From NCBI GenBank assembly GCA_945921355.1, contig CAMEKM010000010.1, positions 1 through 42,763 of the forward strand: a DNA stretch of 42,763 nucleotides, read 5' to 3'. Source of the DNA: an uncultured Bacteroidales bacterium. GTDB taxonomy: Bacteria > Bacteroidota > Bacteroidia > Bacteroidales > Paludibacteraceae. The notes beneath the pieces were generated by a model. It searched no databases. It was not told the origin of the DNA and was given only the letters and a program-made list of their open reading frames with translations. Shown here one piece after another: positions 1 through 7,506 of this stretch; the first letter of the stretch is position 1; every line of letters starts with the position of its first letter. A program made the position numbers and the translations under genes.

Positions 1-16
1 GTCACAAATTTTTGAG

Positions 17-24
17 TACCTTTG
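17..24 (+). promoter_or_regulatory. Bacteroidota -7 box for the gtrA-like gene
   Basis: TACCTTTG matches the TAnnTTTG consensus. The matching -33 box would lie at or before the window start, so only half of the promoter is visible. The box overlaps an in-frame upstream TTG codon, which rules that codon out as the start and supports ATG at 76. Confidence 0.7.
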
Positions 25-75
25 CACGCCGATTTGTTTATTTTCGGCTGCAAAAGTACAATTTTTTTTTCAAAA

Positions 76-567
76 ATGCAAACATTCGCTCAAATAATCA
101 CCAAAATAGTCGATTTTTTCTATCGACCATTTCGTAAATACGTTCCGCAGCAGCTATTTCGATATGCGGCTTGTGGTGGTGGCAACATGGTGTTGGATTG
201 GGTATTGTACTTTGTTTTTTATAATTTTGTGGTGGGGCATGAGTTGGTGTATATAACTTTGCCTTTCGCGTCTGAGATATGCCTTACTCCTCACGTGATG
301 ACACTGCTGATAGTGTTTCCAATTACGTTGTTTACGGGATTTTGGTTGAATAAATACGTAACGTTTACGCAATCTTCGCTGTGTGGATATAAGCAACTTT
401 GGCGATATATTCTGATTGTGATAGTGAACTTGTTGGTGAACTATTTCGGGTTGAAGTTGTTTGTGGAAGTGTGTGGTATATATCCTACTCCATCGAAGAT
501 GATAGTGACGATTATCACGGTGCTAATCAGTTTTTTTGGACAAAAATATTTCTCCTTTAAGAGATAA
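76..567 (+). CDS. GtrA-like family membrane protein
   Basis: A 163-residue polytopic membrane protein of the GtrA type, a family linked to moving lipid-linked sugars across the inner membrane for surface-polysaccharide modification. About four hydrophobic helices are visible. The family layout is present: an aromatic-rich start around QQLFRYAACGGGNMVLDW, a middle segment FWLNKYVTF, and a basic end QKYFSFKR. The open frame extends upstream to a TTG at 22, but that codon lies inside the -7 box, so ATG 76 is chosen. The stop codon directly abuts the stop of the convergent next gene, with no bases between. No glycosyltransferase partner is adjacent, so the substrate is unknown. Confidence 0.85.
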   Translation: MQTFAQIITKIVDFFYRPFRKYVPQQLFRYAACGGGNMVLDWVLYFVFYNFVVGHELVYITLPFASEICLTPHVMTLLIVFPITLFTGFWLNKYVTFTQSSLCGYKQLWRYILIVIVNLLVNYFGLKLFVEVCGIYPTPSKMIVTIITVLISFFGQKYFSFKR

Positions 568-2364
568 TTATAACTTTATTCGCAATAGTGCGTGTACGTC
601 CGTGCGCGTACTTTTTTTATCGTGTTCGATTGCCCAAGCATTTTGATAGATGGTCTCGCTCACACGCAGGTACAGAGAAAATATATCGTTGATTTTGTAG
701 CGTGCATTGAGCCAAAAACGCCCACCTAATCCATACACAAATGGAATAGCATACGCATACAGCACATCATTTTCGTAAATATACACCCTATTGTTCCACT
801 CTCTCGCATCAAACGCCTGCGCCCTCAACTGCAACACGATTGGTACTTCCGAAAAACTATATACCACATCTTGTAGTACCGACCAACCATATGTCCACGC
901 TCCTTCTGCCTGCACCATATTGCCATCCGCTTGCGTCTTCATCTTCCATTGTCCAAACTCATACACCATACTCCATCGGAGCGAATAGGTATCTTTCTCG
1001 TCTTTTCTTTTTATGCGAAATCGTGTGTGCATGCGGTAGTCTTTTTGTGGAATAAAATCCGCTTGTGCCATGGTCTCAAATCCACTCTTCCACAAATCAC
1101 CAAACGCCAACAACTGCCAGTTTTTCAATCGATTATATTCTACTCCCAAATAGCCGCCGTGTTCATCTCTCATTCTTGTCCACGAGCACAACGAATTGGC
1201 ATAAACATTATCAAACTCAGGCGAATAATACCTATATATCGCCAACAAATTCACATCCGATATGGGTCTATACCGCACACCCGTTATCACGCCCACTTCC
1301 CATTTATTTCCATGACTTGTTGCCACTTCACCCCAAATATCCACTTTTCCCTGATTCCATCGGGCATTTACTCCCATCACCGCTTGTGTGCTTACTAACT
1401 CACTTCCCTTTAGGGAGGGGTCGGGGGTAGGCTGATGTATATTCTCCACCGCCGTCACTCCCACTTTTAGCCGATTCCATCGACCTGTCGCATTTACACC
1501 TACCACATGATTCCATTCTTTTTTTCCTTTGCGCAACGAATAAAATGCACTAACGTCAGCCCAACTACTCACTTTTGCTGTTGCACCCACGCCATGAAAA
1601 TAATTGTAAATATCACCTACTGAACCAAACTTTTTAAGTCCTTCATCTGTGGTGGCTGTGGATTGAATATAGGCAGTTTTGCCCCGTTTGAACGGACTTC
1701 CTATTACCAAACCATAACCAAAATGAGCTTGATAATTGCCTGCTACAATCCGTTTCATTGGACCCATATCTCGCAATTCTATGAAGCCACCATAGTTTAT
1801 ATTTTCCCATGTTGCGCCTGGTGTGCGATCAATCGTTACACCTGCCATCACTCTGTTTTGATAATTAAACCGATAGCGTAGTTTGCCATACATAGGATCA
1901 CCCTCAAAATCTTCGATATTCCGTGCATCCACTCGCAGCGTCATCTCATGCTTGGCATAGTGAAACACTTCACGAATATACATCTTTTTATCCGAATCTA
2001 CGGCTCCTACATACACAAATGGCAGCAGATTACGAATCTCATAATCTTTCAGACAATCAATTAGTTGCAATTCGTATATTTCTTGAAAAGGATGCAGATA
2101 CTGGTATAGCAGGATAGCGTCTATTTGTTCATCACTAAGAAAGTGCAATCGGCTTAGTTCATTGGCTGTTGTATGGTTTAGGTTAATGGGATTTTGCGCT
2201 ATTTCTATTAATTCCTCTTGCACATCTTCCAAGGGAATTTCTCCGTCCTCCGATAGTTGGTTATAGATATCTTCTATGATTGCATCAAGAGAAAAAGACT
2301 CCGCGTGTATCGTCAAAGTCATACACGAAACAAACACAAATGCTATTATCCACACACGCTTCAT
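568..2364 (-). CDS. Helix-hairpin-helix domain protein with predicted outer-membrane barrel
   Basis: About 598 residues with a signal peptide (MKRVWIIAFVFVSCMTLTIHA). An N-terminal helical part, about residues 20-120, carries tandem helix-hairpin-helix-like units (NPINLNHTTANELSRL, LLYQYLHPFQEIYELQLIDCL) resembling the ComEA fold. A long region rich in alternating beta strands follows, typical of Bacteroidota outer-membrane barrels. Such proteins occur across the phylum and have no settled function; DNA binding is not implied by the fold alone. An in-frame GTG at 2370 is possible, but ATG 2364 gives the better signal peptide. Residues HQPTPDPSLKGSE come from a dispersed palindromic repeat inside the gene. 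Confidence 0.8.
   Translation of the reverse strand: MKRVWIIAFVFVSCMTLTIHAESFSLDAIIEDIYNQLSEDGEIPLEDVQEELIEIAQNPINLNHTTANELSRLHFLSDEQIDAILLYQYLHPFQEIYELQLIDCLKDYEIRNLLPFVYVGAVDSDKKMYIREVFHYAKHEMTLRVDARNIEDFEGDPMYGKLRYRFNYQNRVMAGVTIDRTPGATWENINYGGFIELRDMGPMKRIVAGNYQAHFGYGLVIGSPFKRGKTAYIQSTATTDEGLKKFGSVGDIYNYFHGVGATAKVSSWADVSAFYSLRKGKKEWNHVVGVNATGRWNRLKVGVTAVENIHQPTPDPSLKGSELVSTQAVMGVNARWNQGKVDIWGEVATSHGNKWEVGVITGVRYRPISDVNLLAIYRYYSPEFDNVYANSLCSWTRMRDEHGGYLGVEYNRLKNWQLLAFGDLWKSGFETMAQADFIPQKDYRMHTRFRIKRKDEKDTYSLRWSMVYEFGQWKMKTQADGNMVQAEGAWTYGWSVLQDVVYSFSEVPIVLQLRAQAFDAREWNNRVYIYENDVLYAYAIPFVYGLGGRFWLNARYKINDIFSLYLRVSETIYQNAWAIEHDKKSTRTDVHALLRIKL
1404..1433 (+). repeat. Dispersed palindromic repeat, copy 1 (inside the HHH gene)
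   Basis: This G-rich element contains CCCTTTAGGGAGGGG followed by TCGGGGGTAGGCT. It matches the element at 6120-6152 and partly the one at 6383-6413, all in the same orientation. Here it lies within a coding region and is translated on the minus strand as PTPDPSLKG without breaking the frame. Confidence 0.8.
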
Positions 2365-2372
2365 TTCCACTG

Positions 2373-2380
2373 CAAAAGTA
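2373..2380 (-). promoter_or_regulatory. -7 box for the HHH-barrel gene
   Basis: TACTTTTG on the minus strand ends 8 bases before ATG 2364. The implied 5' leader is only a few bases. No good -33 box is seen at the usual distance. Confidence 0.5.
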
Positions 2381-2420
2381 CTAAAAATTGCTGAAATATC
2401 CCCAACTATTGTAAAAAAAT

Positions 2421-2451
2421 TTTGTTTTTACATAATTTTTTACTATCTTTG
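2421..2451 (+). promoter_or_regulatory. Promoter of the flippase-like gene
   Basis: TTTG (2421-2424), a 19-bp spacer and TATCTTTG (2444-2451) form a near-ideal Bacteroidota promoter. ATG 2461 follows 9 bases after the -7 box, so the mRNA would be almost leaderless. An AT-rich inverted repeat (2410-2417 with 2425-2432) overlaps the -33 box. Confidence 0.75.
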
Positions 2452-2460
2452 CAGCCCGAA

Positions 2461-3396
2461 ATGAAGCAAAACAAACCATATCTTCGTATTTTCAACATGC
2501 TGCTTATCCTTGCGGCGTATGGTTATTTAGCATATCGTTTGATTATTTTCGATGATTATGCTTCTTTCTTTGCGGCTTTTCAAGATATGGACATATGGCA
2601 TTGTCTTGTTCTTGTAACGGTGCTTTTGCTTATGCCCGTTAATGTGCTCTGTGAGGCAGGTAAGTGGCGCCTTCTTTTGCGTGATGTAGAGCCAATGACT
2701 ATATGGGGTGCGCAACGCCAAGTCTATTATGGCTATGTGGGTGCTTTTATCACCCCTTATCATGCTGGCGACTATCCTGCGCGTGCTATGCTTCTCAAGG
2801 ACAAGGGTAATTTCTCCGCAGCGGTTGGGCTTGGTCTTGTAGGTACTGTGGCTCTCTTGCTTGTCGAACTCATCATCGGCGTACCTGCCACATGGCTCTT
2901 TGCTTCTTATGATCAATCGCTCCCAATGCAGTCATTTGCCATTGCTTTCATCGTGGTGATACTCCTAATGAGTTTTCTACCTCATATCGTGCGTAGCCTT
3001 GCTAAGCGTCAATGGCAATCTACTCAGATGCAGCAACTCGTCATGGCACTCTCCAAGATTTCCTACACCCGTTTCATGCAAACGGTCGGCTGGTCATTCT
3101 TGCGTTATATGGTTTGGGCAATCCAGTTGGCGCTAACTCTGCATTTCTGCGGAGTGGATATGTTGCCAATGGAGTACCTTATCTCCATCCCATTTTATTA
3201 CATGGTGATTTCCATTTTCCCATCTATGCCAGTATTGAATATCGCCATCCGTGGCAGCTGGTCATTGATAATTTTCGATGCGTTTAGCGACAATGCGGCT
3301 GGCATAGCCTTGGCGGTACTGCTGATATGGCTCATCAACACCGTCCTGCCTATGCTCATCGGCTCCATCCTCTACCGCAACGGAAAAACCAAATAA
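2461..3396 (+). CDS. Flippase-like membrane protein (lysylphosphatidylglycerol synthase TM family)
   Basis: A 311-residue integral membrane protein with about eight hydrophobic helices, matching the membrane domain of the MprF/AglD superfamily (UPF0104, PF03706 type). Visible landmarks are LCEAGKWRLLLRD near residue 70, GYVGAFITPYHAGDYPARAMLL near 95-120, and an Ile/Val-rich end. Stand-alone members are thought to move or flip lipid-linked head groups; the substrate here is not indicated. The frame opens at a TTG inside the promoter, so ATG 2461, just after the -7 box, is taken as the start. The next gene follows after 86 bp containing a 9-bp tandem repeat. Confidence 0.8.
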   Translation: MKQNKPYLRIFNMLLILAAYGYLAYRLIIFDDYASFFAAFQDMDIWHCLVLVTVLLLMPVNVLCEAGKWRLLLRDVEPMTIWGAQRQVYYGYVGAFITPYHAGDYPARAMLLKDKGNFSAAVGLGLVGTVALLLVELIIGVPATWLFASYDQSLPMQSFAIAFIVVILLMSFLPHIVRSLAKRQWQSTQMQQLVMALSKISYTRFMQTVGWSFLRYMVWAIQLALTLHFCGVDMLPMEYLISIPFYYMVISIFPSMPVLNIAIRGSWSLIIFDAFSDNAAGIALAVLLIWLINTVLPMLIGSILYRNGKTK

Positions 3397-3421
3397 TGTG
3401 AAACAAGCAGTTCTGCTGCGT

Positions 3422-3474
3422 GAAACTTTGAAACCCTTAAAACTTTTAGAACTTCTGAAACTTTTAAAACTTAT
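3422..3474 (+). repeat. 9-bp tandem repeat, about six units
   Basis: Units resembling GAAACTTTT/AAAACTTTT repeat about six times (one is 8 bp) between the flippase-like gene and malQ. A short frame through it reads as a leucine/lysine-rich peptide, which is a product of the repeat and not a gene. Confidence 0.75.
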
Positions 3475-3482
3475 ACACACAT

Positions 3483-6098
3483 ATGAATTTATCCTTTTCA
3501 ATCAACTACCAAACGCAGTGGGGACAGCACATCGCCGTTCTCTATGCTGCGGATGCAGACGTGCAACAAGCTTCACCTCTGCAACTTGACCTCGAGTGCC
3601 ATGGCTCTGCCGAATGGGCTGCACAACTCACACTCAGTGACATCCACAAGTACATCTCTTATGTCTATGTTGTCATGGACGAGAATGGCAATATCCTCCG
3701 TCGCGAGTCTATGCCTCATCTCTTTGAGTGCCAATCGGGTAACATCATCCTCCGCGACCTCTGGCAAGACAAGGACCGTTCTCTCTTCGCTTCTAAAGTC
3801 TTCAGACAAGTGCTTTTCGCGCACCGCAAACCTTCTGCTGCGGTTAAGGCAACAGGCAACATCTGCCTCAAGGTCAGCGTACCTCGCCTCGAGCGCCATC
3901 AGGGTGTAGCCATCATGGGTAATATCCCTGCTCTCGGCGCATGGGACAAGCAGAAAATGTTCCCAATGACCAACGCCTCATCGCCTGATAGCCTTATCGC
4001 CTCATCGCCCAACTATAACCCCACCTGGACCGCCACTTTCCACGCCAAACTCGGCACTGTGGTTGAGTACAAGTACGTCATCTACGACCTCCAATCGGGT
4101 GACATCGTGGATATGGAGTGGGGCGAGAACCGCAAGATCTGGGACGTCCAACGTGCTAAGCACTATGTCCTCACCGATGCTCCTTTCCGCTATACACAAG
4201 CCAACTGGAAGGGCGCAGGTGTAGCGGTACCTGTCTTCTCTCTCCGTTCGGAGAACGGCTTTGGTATTGGTGAGTACCAAGACCTCAAACTCCTCGCAGA
4301 CTGGGCTGTCGCTACAGGTCAAAAGATGATCCAGACCCTCCCAATCAACGACACTACTCTCCGTCACAACAACCTCGACTCGTATCCTTACAACGCAGTC
4401 AGTGTCTTCGCGCTCCACCCAATCTACCTCAATATCGAGAAGATGGGCACCCTCACTCCTGCTCAACTCAAGAAGTACCGCAAGACCCAAGAGGAGTTCA
4501 ACGCCAAGACTATCGCTGACTACCAATGCGTTTACGACGAGAAGATGAAGTACTTCAAAGCGCTCTACAAGGCCGACAAAGCTACTCTCTTCGCTTCCGA
4601 CGAATATAAGACTTTCCTTGCTGCCAACGAGGAATGGCTCTTGCCTTACGCAGAGTTCCTCTCTAAGCGCGACAAGCAACCTAAGGACTTCTACTGCTAC
4701 CTCCAGTTCCACGCCGACAAGCAGCTCCGCGATGCTGTGGATTATGCGCATTCCGTAGGCGTGGCTATCAAGGGCGATATTCCTATCGGTATCTCTCCTG
4801 ACTCTGTGGATGCTGCCACCGACCCACAACTCTTCAACCTCTCTGCTTCGGCAGGTGCGCCACCCGATGACTTCGATGCACGTGGCCAGAACTGGGGCTT
4901 CCCAACTTACAACTGGGATGTCATGTCGCAAGACGACTACCACTGGTGGAAGTTCCGTTTCACTAAGATGGCGGACTACTTCGATGCCTATCGTATCGAC
5001 CATATCCTTGGCTTCTTCCGTATCTGGCAGATGCGCAAATCGGATGTATGGGGACTCTGCGGACACTTCTCTCCTGCTATGCCTTATTCGCTCCAAGACC
5101 TTTGGAACATGGGTGTGAAGCTTGATGAGGACCGCCTCACCAAACCATATATCCGCGCTCACTTCCTCGGCGAAGTCTTTGGCTATGATACCGAGTTTGT
5201 GAAGCAAAACTTCCTCCTCACCAACGACGGTAATATCTACTACTTCCCTGAGCACCTTGACACCCAACGCAAGGTACAGCAGTACTTCCTCGACCCTGAG
5301 CACCGTGCTGCGCTTGAGGGCAAGTGCAATATCGATAATGTCCTCAATGGCTTGCTCTATCTCCATTGCGAGATTCTCTTCGTGCGTGACCAGAAGAACC
5401 CTTCTATGCTCCACCCACGTATCGCCATGTATCAGTCGCATAACTTCAGCGAGTTGTATGCCGACCAACGCCAACTCCTCATGGACATCCACAACGACTA
5501 TTTCTACCACCGCCACACTTCTTTCTGGCGCGAGTCAGCTATGAAGAAACTCCCTACGCTCATCGCTGCTACCGACATGCTTTGCTGCGGCGAGGACCTT
5601 GGTATGGTGCCATCATGTGTGCCTGATGTCATGCACCAATTGCAGATCCTCTCGCTCGAGATTCAACGTATGCCTAAGGATCCAACTCGTGCTTTTGCAC
5701 ACCCTGCTGACGCACCATATTTGAGCGTTTGTACCATTGGTACCCACGACATGAACCCTATGCGTGCGTGGTGGGAGGAAGACCGCCAGGTTACTCAGAA
5801 GTTCTATAATGACCAGATGGGCTGGTGGGGTGAAGCGCCACAGGAGATGACGCCAGAGATTGCTGAGTTTATCGTTAATCAGCACATGTATAGCCCTGCA
5901 ATGTGGGTGATTCTGCCATTGCAAGACTGGTTGGCAATTGATGGTAATTTGCGTTTGCCTGACCAACACGCTGAGCGTATCAACTTGCCAAGTGATCCAG
6001 AACACTTCTGGAACTACCGCATGCATCTCACATTGGAGAACTTGCTCCAGCAAGACGCTTTCAACGCCCACGTGAAATCCCTCACCCAAGTGCGTTAA
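3483..6098 (+). CDS. malQ: 4-alpha-glucanotransferase with two N-terminal CBM20 domains
   Basis: An 871-residue GH77 amylomaltase that transfers maltosyl units between alpha-1,4-glucans in the cytoplasm for starch and maltodextrin use. Two starch-binding CBM20-like domains lie at about residues 1-115 and 125-240 (the second has GNIPALGAWD). The GH77 catalytic part begins near 245. The nucleophile is Asp506 in YRIDHILGFF, the acid/base is Glu704 in GEDLGMVP, and the third carboxylate is Asp756 in TIGTHDMNP. Length and domain order match the long Bacteroidota and plant DPE2-like form, not E. coli MalQ. No signal peptide is seen. No other starch-utilisation gene is adjacent. Confidence 0.97.
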   Translation: MNLSFSINYQTQWGQHIAVLYAADADVQQASPLQLDLECHGSAEWAAQLTLSDIHKYISYVYVVMDENGNILRRESMPHLFECQSGNIILRDLWQDKDRSLFASKVFRQVLFAHRKPSAAVKATGNICLKVSVPRLERHQGVAIMGNIPALGAWDKQKMFPMTNASSPDSLIASSPNYNPTWTATFHAKLGTVVEYKYVIYDLQSGDIVDMEWGENRKIWDVQRAKHYVLTDAPFRYTQANWKGAGVAVPVFSLRSENGFGIGEYQDLKLLADWAVATGQKMIQTLPINDTTLRHNNLDSYPYNAVSVFALHPIYLNIEKMGTLTPAQLKKYRKTQEEFNAKTIADYQCVYDEKMKYFKALYKADKATLFASDEYKTFLAANEEWLLPYAEFLSKRDKQPKDFYCYLQFHADKQLRDAVDYAHSVGVAIKGDIPIGISPDSVDAATDPQLFNLSASAGAPPDDFDARGQNWGFPTYNWDVMSQDDYHWWKFRFTKMADYFDAYRIDHILGFFRIWQMRKSDVWGLCGHFSPAMPYSLQDLWNMGVKLDEDRLTKPYIRAHFLGEVFGYDTEFVKQNFLLTNDGNIYYFPEHLDTQRKVQQYFLDPEHRAALEGKCNIDNVLNGLLYLHCEILFVRDQKNPSMLHPRIAMYQSHNFSELYADQRQLLMDIHNDYFYHRHTSFWRESAMKKLPTLIAATDMLCCGEDLGMVPSCVPDVMHQLQILSLEIQRMPKDPTRAFAHPADAPYLSVCTIGTHDMNPMRAWWEEDRQVTQKFYNDQMGWWGEAPQEMTPEIAEFIVNQHMYSPAMWVILPLQDWLAIDGNLRLPDQHAERINLPSDPEHFWNYRMHLTLENLLQQDAFNAHVKSLTQVR

Positions 6099-6119
6099 GA
6101 TATTAGCTTTTACTTCTCC

Positions 6120-6152
6120 TCCCCTTCTTTTAGGAAGGGGTCGGGGGTAGGC
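6120..6152 (+). repeat. Dispersed palindromic repeat, copy 2
   Basis: CCCCTTCTTTTAGGAAGGGG followed by TCGGGGGTAGGCTT, just downstream of malQ. The inner part is an inverted repeat, and the right half is identical to copy 1 in the HHH gene. Confidence 0.8.
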
Positions 6153-6168
6153 TTACCTCTTGCTTATA

Positions 6169-6253
6169 GCCCATAGGGCGTAGCCCGTCCTATAGCCCGC
6201 AGGGCGTCCAATAGGCGGAACGCCGTCCAATAGCCTTTCCGAGGCGTCCAATA
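6169..6253 (+). repeat. Modular hairpin array with GTCCAATA linkers
   Basis: Four short stem-loops follow each other: GCCC/GGGC (6169-6179), GCCC/GGGC with another loop (6195-6205), GGCG/CGCC (6214-6224) and GCCT/AGGC (6233-6245). Stems and loops differ while the 8-base linker GTCCTATA or GTCCAATA is kept (6187-6194, 6206-6213, 6225-6232, 6246-6253). No coding potential is seen. Confidence 0.75.
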
Positions 6254-6256
6254 TCC

Positions 6257-6289
6257 AAAAGTGCTCGCACTCCGCGAGCACTTTTTTTT
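6257..6289 (+). terminator. Strong intrinsic terminator downstream of malQ
   Basis: A perfect 12-bp stem (6257-6268 with 6274-6285), loop ACTCC, followed by a T run. It lies about 160 bp after the malQ stop, beyond the hairpin array. Confidence 0.85.
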
Positions 6290-6303
6290 GTTTGTTAATT
6301 GCT

Positions 6304-6324
6304 CCCGAATACTATTCGGGTTTT
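6304..6324 (+). terminator. Possible second, weaker terminator hairpin
   Basis: CCCGAAT, loop ACT, ATTCGGG, then TTTT. The 7-bp stem sits about 20 bp after the strong terminator and may be a backup. Confidence 0.5.
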
Positions 6325-6382
6325 CTTGCCTTTACACCTTACACTTTACACCATATAGGGCGGTCTTTGGCGTTCTAAAAGT

Positions 6383-6413
6383 CCTTCCCTTTAGGGGAGG
6401 ATTTAGGAGAGGC
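6383..6413 (+). repeat. Dispersed palindromic repeat, diverged copy 3
   Basis: CCTTCCCTTTAGGGGAGG, then a diverged right half ending in AGGCT. Same orientation as copies 1 and 2. Confidence 0.6.
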
Positions 6414-6442
6414 TCCCCCTCCGCTACCAACCCGCTATTAAC

Positions 6443-6497
6443 TACGTTACATATACGATAGATACACGATAGATATACGTTAGATACACGATAGATT
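6443..6497 (+). repeat. 11-bp tandem repeat, exactly five units
   Basis: Five contiguous 11-bp units of the form TACGTTACATA, TACGATAGATA, CACGATAGATA, TACGTTAGATA, CACGATAGATT. A related five-unit array lies at 17014-17068. The rest of 6099-6667 holds only the repeats, terminators and promoter listed here. Confidence 0.85.
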
Positions 6498-6579
6498 ACC
6501 CTATTTTTACCGTAGGAACACCGTATTTATCAAATACTTTCACAATTTCATCTAAAAATCACAAATTTCCCCTCCAAAA

Positions 6580-6611
6580 CTTGCAAATCTCCAAAACTTT
6601 CATTACCTTTG
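6580..6611 (+). promoter_or_regulatory. Promoter of the small hypothetical gene
   Basis: CTTG (6580-6583), a 20-bp spacer and TACCTTTG (6604-6611). A heptamer tandem repeat lies between this promoter and ATG 6668. Confidence 0.7.
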
Positions 6612-6620
6612 CACCATCAT

Positions 6621-6659
6621 AATTCAAAATTCAAAATTCATAATTCATAATTCAAAATT
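6621..6659 (+). repeat. 7-bp tandem repeat in a 5' leader
   Basis: AATTCAA x2, AATTCAT x2, AATTCAA and a partial AATT, a run of 5.5 heptamers. It lies downstream of the -7 box and ends 8 bases before ATG 6668, so a change of copy number would alter the leader length. Confidence 0.8.
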
Positions 6660-6667
6660 ACCTACCT

Positions 6668-7012
6668 ATGGCTAAAACCACTCTCTCTCATCCCTTCGAC
6701 TCCATGTCGGGCAAACTCGGTTCCACCGATAAGATTATCATGCGCACGCGCAATGGTCGCACGCACGCTTATGTAGTCAAACATCCCTATAAAGGTCCTC
6801 TTGCGCCCTCTCGCCAGAAAGCTGTTTCTTCTTTTGCTGAGGCGGTTAAACAAACCACTGTTATCATGAACACCCCCGAACTCCGTTCCGAGTGGGAGGA
6901 GAAATACGCAGACTATCGCAAAAAAGCCGACCGCTACCCCAATACGCACCCTAATCCTTATACCACTTTCCGCGGCTTCATCATCGGCACCCTTATCCAT
7001 GCCGCTAAATAA
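6668..7012 (+). CDS. Small conserved-looking hypothetical protein
   Basis: A 114-residue soluble, basic protein without signal peptide or membrane segment. I do not recognise a named family with confidence. It looks like a real gene: its own promoter, a terminator-like hairpin just downstream, and a patterned sequence, including SMSGKLGSTDKIIMRTRNGRTHAYVVKHPYKG near the start and a helical EWEEKYADYRKK region with an aromatic FRGFIIGTLI near the end. The N-terminal beta-rich part looks like a small nucleic-acid- or ligand-binding fold, but that is only an impression. ATG 6668 follows the AATTCAA heptamer array directly. Confidence 0.7.
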   Translation: MAKTTLSHPFDSMSGKLGSTDKIIMRTRNGRTHAYVVKHPYKGPLAPSRQKAVSSFAEAVKQTTVIMNTPELRSEWEEKYADYRKKADRYPNTHPNPYTTFRGFIIGTLIHAAK

Positions 7013-7036
7013 CACCTCGTGCATTCTTTGTCCATT

Positions 7037-7069
7037 AGCCCCGCATCTCATGCGGGCTCTTTGCTTGTT
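7037..7069 (+). terminator. Probable intrinsic terminator after the hypothetical gene
   Basis: AGCCCCGCAT, loop CTC region, ATGCGGGCT: a GC-rich 9-bp stem with one bulged C, followed by a T-rich stretch. It lies 25 bp after the stop at 7012. Confidence 0.65.
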
Positions 7070-7086
7070 TCTTTTTGGTTTTACCC

Positions 7087-7104
7087 CTCGGCGTGCACGC
7101 CGAG
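7087..7104. repeat. 18-bp perfect palindrome
   Basis: CTCGGCGTGCACGCCGAG is fully self-complementary. The DNA from 7105 to 7506 is AT-rich, and I see no gene, RNA or promoter in it. Confidence 0.8.
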
Positions 7105-7506
7105 TAATCCCAGCCTTTACACCCAACACTAGTACAATTCTTAAGATGCCTTTCCTCTGTACCTTCCCTTCTAATCTCGGGTCAAAGACCAAGGAACGCA
7201 TACAAATTCTCCCCCCATGTTTGTCTTATTGTTAAATCTGCTCAATAAAATAATGCAAATACACGATTTATTGCAAAAATATTTGCATATATCAAAGATT
7301 TTCATTCCCCTTACAATCGACAAAAATACGTATGTACACAATAATAGTTAATAGAAATGACACTTCAACGTCCAATTTATCTCTGACAACTTATCGAACG
7401 TCAACATAATGGGATAATTAAAATCATTACAGAATGCGTCCTAATTCAGCCCCATCAAAAGTTTCTATAGAAAAATAATAGTGAACAACTATGTTTTAGA
7501 TAGGAT

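Noticed and set aside
3398..3589. A small plus-strand frame with a leucine/lysine-rich start between the flippase-like gene and malQ
   Set aside because: Its start is the 9-bp tandem repeat and its end lies inside malQ in another frame.
4002..5516. A 504-codon open frame antisense to malQ
   Set aside because: The malQ sense frame has clear GH77 and CBM20 motifs. The antisense protein has no signal, motif or promoter and is a product of biased codon use on the sense strand.
6261..6461. A 66-codon frame after malQ
   Set aside because: It begins within the terminator stem and runs through repeats; no promoter or motif.
6443..6497. CRISPR array
   Set aside because: The 11-bp units are contiguous without spacers, and no cas gene is present.
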